Shown piece after piece: positions 52,249-61,794 of a DNA stretch of 64,000 nucleotides (within the stretch, counting starts at the first letter, position 1; every line of letters starts with the position of its first letter). Made by a program: the position numbers and the translations under genes. The stretch covers positions 1-64,000 of the forward strand of contig JAUICN010000004.1 in the NCBI GenBank assembly GCA_030427835.1. Reading direction: 5' to 3'. This stretch comes from Polyangia bacterium (GTDB lineage Bacteria; Myxococcota_A; Polyangia; Polyangiales; JAUICN01). The notes below the pieces were generated by a model, which saw nothing but the letters and a program-made list of their open reading frames with translations, was not told the origin of the DNA and searched no databases.

Positions 52249-53877
52249 ATGGCAACCATCACCATCGACGGCAAAGAGGTCCCCTTTGAACAGGGCGATA
52301 CCATCATTCGTGCAGCCCACCGGCAGGGGATGGAGATCCCCCACTACTGCTGGCATCCCGGCCTTTCCGTAGCCGCCAACTGCCGCATGTGCCTGGTGGA
52401 GATCCGCTCCGGCCGGCAAATGAACATGCCCATTCTCAAGTGGGATTCAGGGAAATCCAGCTTTGTTCCCGACACCAAGCCCAAGCTGCAGCCCGCCTGC
52501 CAAATGGCCGCCACCGAAGGCATGGAGGTGGTCACCAAGAGCGATCACGTCAAGGAGGCCCAGGCCTCCGTTCAGGAATTCCTACTCCTCAACCACCCGG
52601 TGGATTGCCCCATCTGTGACCAGGCCGGCGAATGCCGTTTGCAGGACTATTGGCTCGAGCACCAAACCACGCTCAAGCGCAAACAAAGCGAACCTGTCCA
52701 CAAGCCCAAGGCGGTGCGGTTCGGCCCCACCATCGTCTACGATGCGGAGCGCTGCATCATGTGCACGCGCTGCATTCGGGTGTGTGACGAGCTGGCAGGC
52801 GATCACGTGCTCGACATGCGCCAACGGGGCAACAAAAACGAAATCTTCGTCGCCCCGGGCCGAGAGCTGGATCACAACTACACGCTCATGACCGAGCACG
52901 TATGCCCGGTGGGAGCCCTCACCAGCAAGGACTTTCGCTTCAAGGCAAGGGTTTGGTTTTTGAAGACCAAAGACAGCGTCTGCTCCGGTTGCGCCACGGG
53001 CTGCAATTCCCACGTGGACTACGACCCCCGATACAACCAGGTGCAGCGCCTGCGTCCCCGGGACAATGAGCAGGTCAACAAGCATTGGATGTGTGACAAG
53101 GGCATGGTTTCCTACCACGAGGTCCACGAGGGAAGGGTGCTCATGCCGCTCAGTTCCGGCCAGGTCGGGGAGCGTACAGAAACCTCCTGGGCAAATGCCG
53201 AGTCCGCCGTGCTCAAAACCCTCAAGGGAGCGAACGGGGATCGGGTTGCGGTGGTTCTCAGCGCCCTACACTCCACGGAAGACAACTGGGGCCTGGCCCA
53301 ACTCGCCCAGGCCCTTGGGGCCAAACATTACCTTGCGGCCCGACCCGATTGGAAAGGGGACAACGTGCTCATGCACAACGACCACAACCCCAACCGACGT
53401 GGCGCCCAACATGTGGCGAACACCGTCCTGGGTGGTGAGTCCCAAAACGTGGCGACGCTTGTAAGAGCTCTGCAGGCCGGCGAAATCGATACGGTCGTTT
53501 CCCTGGGCCCCACCACCGAAGGGGAGGCCGAGCTTGCGCAATACCTCACCCAGCATCCCGGCAAGGCGACCCTGATCGCCCTTACCGCCAACCAGGGCCC
53601 CCTTTCGGACGCCGCCCAACATGTGATCCCAGTGGCTTCCTGGGCAGAAGCACCCGGCAGCTACATCAACGCCCAGGGGCTCAGCCAGAACTACCAGGCC
53701 GCCATCCCCGCCCAGGGCCAAATCCTACCCACCTGGCTGCGCTGCATGAACTGGCATGAGGCGATCAAGGGGGGGCGTCCCGCAGCCACCCTCGCGGACG
53801 TACGAAACGCACTCGGAACCCTGGGAACGGCCCCTCCCGTAAGCCCAGAACCCCAGGCCCAGGCGGGAGGTCTCTGA
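52249..53877 (+). CDS. nuoG: NADH-quinone oxidoreductase subunit G, short form
   Basis: 542 residues, shorter than most NuoG (about 680-900). Fe-S ligand motifs follow in order: the 2Fe-2S ferredoxin site (HYCWHPGL, CRMCLVEI), HPVDCPICDQAGECRLQ (N5-type, with a His ligand), CIMCTRCIRVC (4Fe-4S), and CSGCATGC with a distant Cys in HWMCDKG, which looks like the N7 site. The molybdopterin-oxidoreductase-like part after it is short and weak. nuoE and nuoF, which usually come before nuoG, are missing here. The stop shares one base with the nuoH start. Confidence 0.93.
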   Translation: MATITIDGKEVPFEQGDTIIRAAHRQGMEIPHYCWHPGLSVAANCRMCLVEIRSGRQMNMPILKWDSGKSSFVPDTKPKLQPACQMAATEGMEVVTKSDHVKEAQASVQEFLLLNHPVDCPICDQAGECRLQDYWLEHQTTLKRKQSEPVHKPKAVRFGPTIVYDAERCIMCTRCIRVCDELAGDHVLDMRQRGNKNEIFVAPGRELDHNYTLMTEHVCPVGALTSKDFRFKARVWFLKTKDSVCSGCATGCNSHVDYDPRYNQVQRLRPRDNEQVNKHWMCDKGMVSYHEVHEGRVLMPLSSGQVGERTETSWANAESAVLKTLKGANGDRVAVVLSALHSTEDNWGLAQLAQALGAKHYLAARPDWKGDNVLMHNDHNPNRRGAQHVANTVLGGESQNVATLVRALQAGEIDTVVSLGPTTEGEAELAQYLTQHPGKATLIALTANQGPLSDAAQHVIPVASWAEAPGSYINAQGLSQNYQAAIPAQGQILPTWLRCMNWHEAIKGGRPAATLADVRNALGTLGTAPPVSPEPQAQAGGL

Positions 53878-54998
53878 TGGATGCCCTGACCCTTACCCTG
53901 AGTACCTTGGCTAAGATCGTCTTCATCATGGTCATCATTCTGACCTTCGCACCCATCCTGGTGTGGGCAGAACGCAGGCAAAGCGCCATGATTCAGGATC
54001 GCATTGGCCCTGTTCGCGCGGGGGTAAAGATTTTCGGCTACAACATCACATTGCTCGGCCTTCTGCACCCCCTGGCCGATGCCCTGAAGTTCATCTTCAA
54101 GGAAGACTTTGTCCCCCCCAAGGCCGACAAGTTCCTCCATGCAATTGCGCCCATCCTTGTGGTGGCCACCGCCATTCTCGCCTTCGCGGTCATACCCTTT
54201 GCCGAACCCATGTACCTGGAGCACCTGGGCCAGGTACTTCCTGAAGCGGCCGCACGGGCAGGCGTGGTCATTCCCATGCAGGTGGCCTCCATCAACTCAG
54301 GAATTCTCTTCATCTTTGCCGTTGCCGGTACCGGTGTGGCCGGTGCGGCCCTGGCCGGATACGCCAGCGACAACAAATACTCCCTGATCGGAGGCATCCG
54401 CGCCGCCGGGCAAATGGTGAGCTACGAAGTCACACTCGGCTTGACCATCGTGGGCTGCTTTATGGTCTACAACACCTTGCTTTTGGAAGACATGGTGACC
54501 TGGCAGCGCGAGCACGTTTGGGGAATCGTGGCCCAGCCCGTGGCATTCATCCTCTTCATGACCTGCTCCATCGCGGAAACCAAGCGCATTCCCTTCGATA
54601 TTCCCGAGGGTGAAAGTGAAATCGTCGGTGGGTACCTCACCGAGTACTCCGGCATGAAGTTCGGCATGTTCTTCATGGGCGAGTTCATCGAAGTGGTCGC
54701 CCTGGCGGCCCTTGCGACCACCCTGTTTTTCGGTGGATACGATGTCCCTTTCCTGACTTCGAACGGCTTCAATGTCTTTGGGATGACAGCCAATCTTCCC
54801 CATGTAGCGGTGGTAGGCCTTCAGATCCTCACCTTTGTGGTGAAGCTTGCGGTCATGATCTGGTTTCAGCTCATGGTGCGCTGGACCTTGCCCCGCTTCC
54901 GGTACGACCAGATCATGGCCCTGTGCTGGAAGTACATTCTCCCCCTTTCCCTGTTGAATATTCTCGTAACCGGCGCGATCATCCTTCTGCTCTCCTAG
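53877..54998 (+). CDS. nuoH: NADH-quinone oxidoreductase subunit H
   Basis: 373 residues with eight membrane helices. It anchors the peripheral arm and forms part of the quinone channel. Seen: ERRQSAMIQDRIGPVRAG, LADALKFIFKEDFVP, and the IPFDIPEGESEIVGGYLTEYSG-type loop (IPFDIPEGESEIVGG) with the Glu cluster. ATG overlaps the nuoG stop by one base (TGATG). Confidence 0.97.
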   Translation: MDALTLTLSTLAKIVFIMVIILTFAPILVWAERRQSAMIQDRIGPVRAGVKIFGYNITLLGLLHPLADALKFIFKEDFVPPKADKFLHAIAPILVVATAILAFAVIPFAEPMYLEHLGQVLPEAAARAGVVIPMQVASINSGILFIFAVAGTGVAGAALAGYASDNKYSLIGGIRAAGQMVSYEVTLGLTIVGCFMVYNTLLLEDMVTWQREHVWGIVAQPVAFILFMTCSIAETKRIPFDIPEGESEIVGGYLTEYSGMKFGMFFMGEFIEVVALAALATTLFFGGYDVPFLTSNGFNVFGMTANLPHVAVVGLQILTFVVKLAVMIWFQLMVRWTLPRFRYDQIMALCWKYILPLSLLNILVTGAIILLLS

Positions 54999-55012
54999 CG
55001 ACCTAGAAAACC

Positions 55013-55588
55013 ATGGCCATACTCGTTCCCCAACCCAATCGAAGCCTTGCCGACCAGGCCTACGTTCCCGCCATTGCCAAGGGCCTTGGTCAGACCATGC
55101 GCAAGTTCTTCAAGAACACGCTGTCGTCTAAAAAGGACATCGTGACGCTCCGCTATCCCGAGGAAACCGTGGAATACCCGGAGCGGTTCCGCGGCGTGCA
55201 TCGGCTCACACAACGTGCGGACGGTTCCCCCCGTTGTGTGGCATGCCTATGCTGCAGCACCGCCTGCCCCGCCCAATGCATTCACATTGAAGCCGGCGAG
55301 TACGAACAGGGGGATCCGCGCCACGGCTACGAACGCTTTCCCAAGGTGTTTGTCATCGATGAACTCCGCTGCATCTTCTGTGGGTACTGCGTGGAGGCCT
55401 GCCCCTGCGATGCCATTCGCATGGATACCGGCATGCACATGCCCCCCTCCACCGATCGCAGTCATTTCATTTACGACCGCGAAACCCTCCTTTCCATCCC
55501 GGGTCGCGACGGTACCCATGAGTCTGCCAACCCCCGACATGAGCCCGGCGATCCCAGCCACCCCGGAATCGATCGCGACCGTCACTAA
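55013..55588 (+). CDS. nuoI: NADH-quinone oxidoreductase subunit I
   Basis: 191 residues. It carries the two 4Fe-4S clusters N6a and N6b: CVACLCCSTACPAQC and CIFCGYCVEACPCDAI, both complete CxxCxxCxxxC motifs. FHGVHRLTQRADGSPR-like context is typical. It is the last nuo gene here; J, K, L, M and N do not follow. Confidence 0.96.
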   Translation: MAILVPQPNRSLADQAYVPAIAKGLGQTMRKFFKNTLSSKKDIVTLRYPEETVEYPERFRGVHRLTQRADGSPRCVACLCCSTACPAQCIHIEAGEYEQGDPRHGYERFPKVFVIDELRCIFCGYCVEACPCDAIRMDTGMHMPPSTDRSHFIYDRETLLSIPGRDGTHESANPRHEPGDPSHPGIDRDRH

Positions 55589-55659
55589 GCAACTACCCTT
55601 GTCAGGCAACCACCCCTGGCCAGTTGGGTTTCGGGTGTTCCGGTCCCAATTCTTGAGGT

Positions 55660-56667
55660 ATGGATAGTTCCTTGAATCCCTTCGTAAAGACGCGCAGAGC
55701 CATCATTGGATGGGGCATTGAAGGCTGGGTCGAGGGGATGTCCCGAGCTGCACGCCGTCTGCCCGTGTCCGATCCTGCCCGTTACGGGGTGGAGGTCATT
55801 CGCGACGTTCCCTACAAGGACACAAACAGCCGTTGGCACCTGGCGGACATCTATCGCCCTCGCAACGTGCAGGGCCCCCTTGTTCCCCTGTTCTATGGCC
55901 ATGGGGGTGGGTTCGAATTTTTTTCAAAGGAGACCCATTGGCCGCTGGCCCTGAGCTTTGCCCGCCATGGATACCTCGTGTTCCTACCCAATTACCGCCT
56001 GGCCCCCCGGCACCCCTTTCCCGCCGCCCCCCAGGACCTCTTTGAGGCCTTTCTTTGGTTTTGCGATCATGCATCCCAATACCGGGCAGATCTGTCTCGC
56101 CTGATTCTCGCGGGCGACTCCGCGGGGGCCAATCTCGTTGCAGCTCTGCGTTGGTGCGCATCGACCCCCCGCCCGGAACCCTTTGCACGGGCCATTTACG
56201 AAAGGAACGTCCTCTCCCAGGTCACCATTTCCTTTTCCGGTTTACTGCAAGTAAGCGAGAGCCAACGGTTCTCCGATTCCGAACAACACCCCCAATGGAA
56301 GGCAGAGCGCGCAGCCGTCGTGGAGGGCGCCTACCTGCATGGGGCTCGATATGGAAGCGATGAACCCGCCCGCCCGGAACACGCCCTGGCGGATCCCCTG
56401 TTGTTCCTCGAGTCCGATCACATCCCCGAGCGCCCCCTGGGGGCCTGGTACGGATCCTCTGGAGACAACGATATTTTGCAGGAAGATACCCGGCGATTGC
56501 AGCGTGCCGTGGGCAAACGCGGCCTGGAGCACCAGATGGACTACTACCCGGGCCAGGGGCATGTGTTTCAGGCCCTCCTATGGAAAGAACTTGCCCGTAA
56601 ATCCTGGAAAGACTGTTTTGCCTTTCTTGACCGAGTGATCGGCTTGCCGCATGACAGCACCCCATGA
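55660..56667 (+). CDS. alpha/beta hydrolase, hormone-sensitive-lipase type (family IV)
   Basis: 335 residues, no signal peptide. The oxyanion motif HGGGFEFF and nucleophile elbow LAGDSAGAN define the HSL/family IV group. A candidate acid is Asp in GDNDILQ and a candidate base His in PGQGHVF. Likely an esterase for short or medium acyl chains; the natural substrate is not known. Its stop overlaps the next gene (ATGA), so the two are coupled. Confidence 0.88.
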   Translation: MDSSLNPFVKTRRAIIGWGIEGWVEGMSRAARRLPVSDPARYGVEVIRDVPYKDTNSRWHLADIYRPRNVQGPLVPLFYGHGGGFEFFSKETHWPLALSFARHGYLVFLPNYRLAPRHPFPAAPQDLFEAFLWFCDHASQYRADLSRLILAGDSAGANLVAALRWCASTPRPEPFARAIYERNVLSQVTISFSGLLQVSESQRFSDSEQHPQWKAERAAVVEGAYLHGARYGSDEPARPEHALADPLLFLESDHIPERPLGAWYGSSGDNDILQEDTRRLQRAVGKRGLEHQMDYYPGQGHVFQALLWKELARKSWKDCFAFLDRVIGLPHDSTP

Positions 56668-57884
56668 GCGAAACCACCCGCCATCCCCGATCACTGCCCC
56701 CCATGGAGGTGCAGGGTTACGGCCAGGACACCGTCGCGGTCCAGGGCGGTGAACCTCGCTCCTATCCCCACGATGCCCTAACGGCTCCCATTGTGCAGAC
56801 CGCCACCTACAGCTTTCGGGATACGGCTGAGCTTGTGCACTACATGGAGGGGCGGGCCGAACGGGAGGAGTACGGCCGCTACGGCAATCCTTCAGTGAAG
56901 CTAGTGGAACGGAAGTTGGCCGCCCTGGAAGGCACCGAAGACGCGGCCGCATTCTCCTGTGGCATGGCCGCCATTACCACCACCATCCTCGCGCTCGTCA
57001 AATCCGGCAGCCACGTGGTGCTCTTCAACGATTGCTACCGCCGCACCCGCCAGTTTGTCACCCAGTTCCTGTCCCGGTTTGGGGTGGAGTACACCCTGAT
57101 CCCCCCCGGGGACCTGCAGGCCCTACGCGACGCCATTCGCCCAGAAACACGGCTTGTGATTAGCGAAGTTCCCACCAACCCCTACCAAAACATCGTCGAT
57201 CTGGAGAAGCTCGCGGAAATCTGTCAGGCCCACAAAGTCAAAACGCTGATCGATTCCACCTTCGCGACACCCATCAACATGCAGCCTGCAGCCCACGGCA
57301 TGGATTTGATCGTGCATAGCGCCACAAAGTACCTGGCAGGGCACAACGACGTGCTCGGCGGCCTTGTGGCGGGCAATCGCGGCATCGTTTCCATGATTCG
57401 AGAGCTCAGGGACGTGCTTGGCGGCGTTTGCGATCCCCACAGCGCCTATTTGATCCAACGTGGCATGAAAACCCTGGGCCTACGTGTCCAGCGCCAGAAT
57501 GACACGGGCTTGCGTCTTGCCCGACGCCTGGAGGCCCATCCACGTATCAAACAGGTGTGGTATCCGGGTCTCGAATCCCACCCGCAGTACGCCGCAGCCG
57601 CCCGTCTCATGACCGGTTTTGGTGGTGTGGTCACTGTGGAACTCCACGGTACCCTCGAGCAAGCGGGCGCGTTTATCGACGCGTGCAAGCTTCCTCGCAT
57701 CGCCCCAAGCCTTGGCGGCGTGGAGTCTCTCATCGAACAACCTGCGCTCATGAGCTACTTCGAACTGAGCCCTGAGCAGAGAAAGGCCGTGGGAATAAGC
57801 GACACCCTGGTCCGCATTGCGGTGGGGGTGGAAGATCCTGAGGACGTGATCCAAGATATTCTACAGGCCCTGGACGCAGGTTAG
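56664..57884 (+). CDS. Cys/Met-metabolism PLP-dependent enzyme (trans-sulfuration family)
   Basis: 406 residues, family length. Members include cystathionine gamma-synthase, cystathionine beta- and gamma-lyase, methionine gamma-lyase and O-acylhomoserine sulfhydrylase; sequence reading alone does not separate them. Lys222 in HSATKYLAGHNDVLGG binds PLP; SCGMAAI, YRRTRQF and SLGGVESLIEQP are the other family blocks. ATG overlaps the esterase stop. A role in sulfur amino-acid metabolism is sure, the exact step is not. Confidence 0.93.
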   Translation: MSETTRHPRSLPPMEVQGYGQDTVAVQGGEPRSYPHDALTAPIVQTATYSFRDTAELVHYMEGRAEREEYGRYGNPSVKLVERKLAALEGTEDAAAFSCGMAAITTTILALVKSGSHVVLFNDCYRRTRQFVTQFLSRFGVEYTLIPPGDLQALRDAIRPETRLVISEVPTNPYQNIVDLEKLAEICQAHKVKTLIDSTFATPINMQPAAHGMDLIVHSATKYLAGHNDVLGGLVAGNRGIVSMIRELRDVLGGVCDPHSAYLIQRGMKTLGLRVQRQNDTGLRLARRLEAHPRIKQVWYPGLESHPQYAAAARLMTGFGGVVTVELHGTLEQAGAFIDACKLPRIAPSLGGVESLIEQPALMSYFELSPEQRKAVGISDTLVRIAVGVEDPEDVIQDILQALDAG

Positions 57885-57966
57885 ACGCAAACAAGAGGCA
57901 TGAACGCCTGGCAACGGCCGATACTCCCAAATAGGATTTACCCAGAAATTAGAATTCACAGCACAG

Positions 57967-57996
57967 TTGACGGCAACCTTGAACCCATTGCATAGT
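57967..57996 (+). promoter_or_regulatory. candidate sigma-70 promoter of ihfB
   Basis: TTGACG (57967-57972) and CATAGT (57991-57996) are spaced 18 bp apart, with TTG just before the second box. The start codon lies 38 bp further. This is the best -35/-10 pair in the 149-bp gap; activity is inferred. Confidence 0.45.
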
Positions 57997-58033
57997 TGCT
58001 GCACCCCACGTCATACCTTGCGCGACCAGCACC

Positions 58034-58387
58034 ATGACCAAATCCGAGCTTATCGAAGCCCTTGCGGAGCGGAACCATTTCACCAAGACCCGAGCGGAAC
58101 AGGTGGTGAACTGCGTGTTTGACACCATGATCCACGCACTGGAAAAAGGCGAGGGCATTGAAATTCGTGGTTTTGGAAGTTTCACCGTACGGAACTACAA
58201 GTCCTACGGCGGCCGCAACCCACGGACCGGTGAGGCCGTAAAAGTACCGGAGAAACGACTCCCGTTCTTTAAGGTGGGCAAGGAGCTGCGGGATCTCGTC
58301 AACGAAGGCCCCAAGGCCAAACGGGATGACGACTCCGTGGACATCGCCACCTGGAGTGCCGCTCCGCCTGCGCCCGACAAGAGCTAG
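58034..58387 (+). CDS. ihfB: integration host factor subunit, IHF-beta type (HU/IHF family)
   Basis: 117 residues. It bends DNA and helps transcription, replication and recombination, as a heterodimer with a partner encoded elsewhere. The start MTKSELIEALAERN, GFGSFTVRNY and the DNA-arm GGRNPRTGEAVKVPEKRLPFFKVGKELRDLVN are family blocks. The KSELIE start fits IHF-beta better than HU. A 25-residue acidic and Pro-rich tail after the core is longer than usual. Confidence 0.9.
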   Translation: MTKSELIEALAERNHFTKTRAEQVVNCVFDTMIHALEKGEGIEIRGFGSFTVRNYKSYGGRNPRTGEAVKVPEKRLPFFKVGKELRDLVNEGPKAKRDDDSVDIATWSAAPPAPDKS

Positions 58388-58488
58388 CCTGCGGCCCACT
58401 CTGCTGGTCCACACTGCCGCCCGCATTGGGACCACATCGTGCGAGAGGATGTACAGTGGGCCGATACGCGATAGGGTAGTGCTTCGCT

Positions 58489-59733
58489 ATGGCCAAGGGT
58501 TCCATCCACATTTCAGTCGACGAACAGATCCAGCAACTCTCCCACGGGGCCCAGGACATTCATTCCCTGGATGGCCTGAAAGAAAAGCTCGCCCTGGGGC
58601 GCCCCCTACGGGTGAAAGCGGGGTTCGACCCCACGCGGCCGGACCTGCACCTGGGTCACGTGGTTCTCCTACGGAAACTTCGCCAGTTTCAGGACCTGGG
58701 GCATCAGGTGGTGTTTCTGGTGGGAGACTTCACCGCCCAAATTGGCGACCCTTCAGGGCGCAACAGCACCCGCCCCGTTCCCACCCGCGAGGAAATCGAG
58801 CACGGGGCCCGCACCTACGCAGAGCAGGCGTTCAAGGTGCTCGACCCGGAGAAAACAGAGACGGTCCACAACTCCACCTGGCTCGAGGCCATGAACTTCA
58901 GTGATGTAATTCGCCTGGCCGGCAAGTACACCCTGGCCCGTATGATGGAACGGGATGACTTCCAGAACCGCTTTGCCCAACACCAGAGCATCTCCGTGCA
59001 CGAACTGTTGTACCCACTGGCCCAGGCCTATGATTCGGTGGCCATCGATGCGGACGTGGAGCTCGGCGGAACCGACCAACTGTTCAACCTGTTGGTGGGC
59101 CGCGAAATCATGCGTGACCACGGCAAGGCTCCCCAGATCGTCATGACCACTCCGATCCTGGAGGGCACCAACGCCCGGGAAGAAAACGGTAGAATCCTGG
59201 GCGACAAAATGAGCAAGTCCCTGGACAACTACGTCGGTGTTGCCGAGCCTCCCCTGGAACAGTTCGGTAAGCTCATGAGCATCGCCGATGGCGTGATGTG
59301 GCGCTACTACGATCTTCTGTCGGTCAAAAACGAAGCCGAAGTCAAGGCATTGAAAGCCAAATGCAGTGAGGGCGCAAACCCACGGGACGCCAAGCTTGCC
59401 CTGGCCCAGGAACTCGTCGCCCATTTTCACAGCGAAAGTGCAGCTCGGGATGCCCAGGAACAATGGATCGCCCAATTCTCCAACCGCCAGGTGCCCGAGA
59501 GCATGCCTGAGGTCACGGTGCCCTTGGAGCAAGAGGCCGGCATGTGGTTGGTGCGAGTGTTGAGCAAAGCGGGTTTGGCCAAAAGCAACGCCGACGCCCG
59601 CCGTCGGGTGGAGCAGGGTGCCGTGCATGTGGACGGCACCAAGGTCAGCGACCCCTCCCTGGAGTTGAATGCAGGAACCTACACCCTGCGTGCGGGAAAA
59701 CGGGCCTGGGCGAAAGTGACCCTAACGCCCTAA
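58489..59733 (+). CDS. tyrS: tyrosyl-tRNA synthetase
   Basis: 414 residues. It is a class I synthetase that charges tRNA(Tyr). HIGH motif as HLGH (54-57) in RPDLHLGHVVL; KMSKS motif as GDKMSKSLDNYVG; tyrosine-pocket block VELGGTDQLFNLLVGREIM. The C-terminal S4-type RNA-binding domain is seen in LVRVLSKAGLAKSNADARRRVEQGAV and VHVDG. It converges on gshA with a 20-bp gap. Confidence 0.96.
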   Translation: MAKGSIHISVDEQIQQLSHGAQDIHSLDGLKEKLALGRPLRVKAGFDPTRPDLHLGHVVLLRKLRQFQDLGHQVVFLVGDFTAQIGDPSGRNSTRPVPTREEIEHGARTYAEQAFKVLDPEKTETVHNSTWLEAMNFSDVIRLAGKYTLARMMERDDFQNRFAQHQSISVHELLYPLAQAYDSVAIDADVELGGTDQLFNLLVGREIMRDHGKAPQIVMTTPILEGTNAREENGRILGDKMSKSLDNYVGVAEPPLEQFGKLMSIADGVMWRYYDLLSVKNEAEVKALKAKCSEGANPRDAKLALAQELVAHFHSESAARDAQEQWIAQFSNRQVPESMPEVTVPLEQEAGMWLVRVLSKAGLAKSNADARRRVEQGAVHVDGTKVSDPSLELNAGTYTLRAGKRAWAKVTLTP

Positions 59734-59753
59734 CCAGGCTACAGCGCGCTGGT

Positions 59754-61148
59754 CTAGGATTGAAACGAACGCGCCTGCAGTAGTTCTGCAAGGGTAGGTG
59801 CCCGATGGCTACCCTGGAGTTCCTCCAGAAGTGCATCGGCAGGAGTTTGACCGTGCATCAACAGTGTTTGCATGGGTTCCAAAAAGCGGCGTTCGCTTTC
59901 AACGCCGGGTTCGGCTAGGCGGTCAAGCCCCCCCTGGGCGATTTCCAACAACGCCTGAGCCCGCTCGAGCGCAGGTTTCCCCATCAATGGTGTGCGCAGT
60001 CCCCTGGCGTGAATCCCTTTACGGAACGTTTCCGCCTCTTCCAAGCTCAAGGCATCGAAAAGTGTTTCGGCCTGTTCCAGGGCGGTGGAATCGTAGAAGA
60101 TGCCCTTCCAAAGTGCAGGTACGGCCAGCACACGGGTGCCCGATTGGGAATCGGCACCGCGCATTTCCAGGGTGCTTTTGAGTCGCGCCTCCGGAAAGAG
60201 GGTATTGAGATGTCCTATCCAATCTTCCTCTGTGGCCTGGGTACCGTCGTAACCATCTTTCATGAACTGCCGGAAGGTTTGACCCGTATTGTGAATCACC
60301 AGGGAACCCCGTCGCACCAAAAACATGGGCGCATCCAGGGCCCATTCCAGGTACGGATCGTAGGTTTGGGGAGCCGCGTCTGACCATAGGAACGGCAACA
60401 ACCCGCTCCGATCCGGATCCATGTTGAGCCACACCCGGGATCGCTCGCAGACGCCGCCTGCGGATTTTCCTTCGTACCAGGGGCTGTACGCAAACATGGC
60501 CGTGGCCAGGGGTTGCGCCTTCAACGCCAGGCGGAGTTTTCGCATGGCATCCACGGGGCACGAGAAATCAAAGTTCGCCTGCACCGTGGCGGTGCGTTGC
60601 ATCATGTCCAGCCCCCGTGAGCTACGCGTCGGTAGGTACTGGCGCATCACCGCATAGCGAGTCTTGGGCACCCAGGGAAGTTCTTCGGGCTGTGCCCATG
60701 GGTGAAACCCCAACCCCACCCAGTGCAAATCAAGGGGTTCCGACACTTCCCGAAGCTGAGCGTCGATGGATTGAATTTCTGCCGAGGCATCCTGGAGGTT
60801 TCCATGGGGTGCCCCAGAAATCTCCAATTGCCCTCCCGGCTCGAGGGTCAACGCCGCGGCCCCTTTGGTGAGGGCAATCACAGGCCCCCCGTCGAACTCC
60901 TGGGAAGGCGCCCAGCCGTGGTGGGCCACCAGTGACGAAAATAGTTCGGTGAGGCTGCCAGGGCCCTCGTAGGAAACCGGGCGACCGTTGCCGTACAGTC
61001 CAAAACGTTCCTGTTCCGTACCCACACGCCAAAGGGCCCGGGGCTTTTCCCCCTGTTGAAACACGCGGAGAAGCACCTCCCTATCCAACTGCTGGCTCAC
61101 TCCGTCACTTCCTGGGCAGTTCATAGCGCCCGGGATTGGAAACGCCAT
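59754..61148 (-). CDS. gshA: glutamate-cysteine ligase, plant/GCS2 type
   Basis: About 464 residues from ATG 61148; ATG 61124 is the alternative, and an upstream ATG at 61211 would overlap pyrE. It makes gamma-glutamylcysteine, the first step of glutathione synthesis. WRVGTEQERFG, LTLEPGGQLEISGAPH, MRQYLPTRSSRGLDMM, TATVQANFDFS and LEMRGADSQ match the plant/proteobacterial GCS2-like family rather than E. coli GshA. The EPGGQ block should bind metal and glutamate. It is divergent from pyrE. Confidence 0.9.
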   Translation of the reverse strand: MAFPIPGAMNCPGSDGVSQQLDREVLLRVFQQGEKPRALWRVGTEQERFGLYGNGRPVSYEGPGSLTELFSSLVAHHGWAPSQEFDGGPVIALTKGAAALTLEPGGQLEISGAPHGNLQDASAEIQSIDAQLREVSEPLDLHWVGLGFHPWAQPEELPWVPKTRYAVMRQYLPTRSSRGLDMMQRTATVQANFDFSCPVDAMRKLRLALKAQPLATAMFAYSPWYEGKSAGGVCERSRVWLNMDPDRSGLLPFLWSDAAPQTYDPYLEWALDAPMFLVRRGSLVIHNTGQTFRQFMKDGYDGTQATEEDWIGHLNTLFPEARLKSTLEMRGADSQSGTRVLAVPALWKGIFYDSTALEQAETLFDALSLEEAETFRKGIHARGLRTPLMGKPALERAQALLEIAQGGLDRLAEPGVESERRFLEPMQTLLMHGQTPADALLEELQGSHRAPTLAELLQARSFQS

Positions 61149-61209
61149 CCCCAGGGCACCCCATGGAAGGCTGGCCCATATGGCAGTTGGCACTACACTG
61201 CCGCAACCC

Positions 61210-61794
61210 ATGGACTCCCGTCACACGTTGCTTCAACTCTTGCATACCCACGCCCTGAAGGTGGGGAACGTTACCCTAAGCTCTGGCAAGGTCAGCGACT
61301 GGTTTGTGGATTGCAAACAAGCCGTGCTTCGCGCAGAGGGGCACCGCGCGGTGGGTCAGGCGATCTGGCACGCCATGGAACAGACCTTTGCTCGCCCGGA
61401 CGCGGTGGCAGGTGTGGCCCTCGGCGGATGCTCCCTCGCGTCTGCAACAGCCATGATCTCCCTGGAACACGGCGCCGCCGTGGACGCCGTGTATGTACGT
61501 AAGGAAAGCAAGGGGCATGGCTCCGATCGTCGTGTGGAAGGCCACAGCCACCTCCCCGCAGGGGCCTCGGTCGTGGTATTGGAGGATGTGGTGACCACCG
61601 GAGCGTCCACGCTGCGAGCGATTGAGGTACTGCGGGGCGCTGGGCTTCATGTCTGCGGGGTGGTGGCCATCGTGGATCGTGGTGAGGGTGCCCAACAGGC
61701 GTTTGATGCCCGTGATCTTCCCTGGACCTCTCTTTTTTCCCGGGCAGACTTTGTTCAACCAAACGATCCCAACCCGACAACGGAGACCCCATGA
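61210..61794 (+). CDS. pyrE: orotate phosphoribosyltransferase
   Basis: 194 residues from ATG 61210. It makes orotidine-5'-phosphate from orotate and PRPP in pyrimidine synthesis. KVGNVTLSSGKVSDWFVDCKQ is the orotate site; VVVLEDVVTTGASTL is the PRPP-binding signature; the YVRKESKGHG loop carries the catalytic Lys. A 4-bp overlap (ATGA) joins it to the lipoprotein gene that follows. Confidence 0.94.
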   Translation: MDSRHTLLQLLHTHALKVGNVTLSSGKVSDWFVDCKQAVLRAEGHRAVGQAIWHAMEQTFARPDAVAGVALGGCSLASATAMISLEHGAAVDAVYVRKESKGHGSDRRVEGHSHLPAGASVVVLEDVVTTGASTLRAIEVLRGAGLHVCGVVAIVDRGEGAQQAFDARDLPWTSLFSRADFVQPNDPNPTTETP

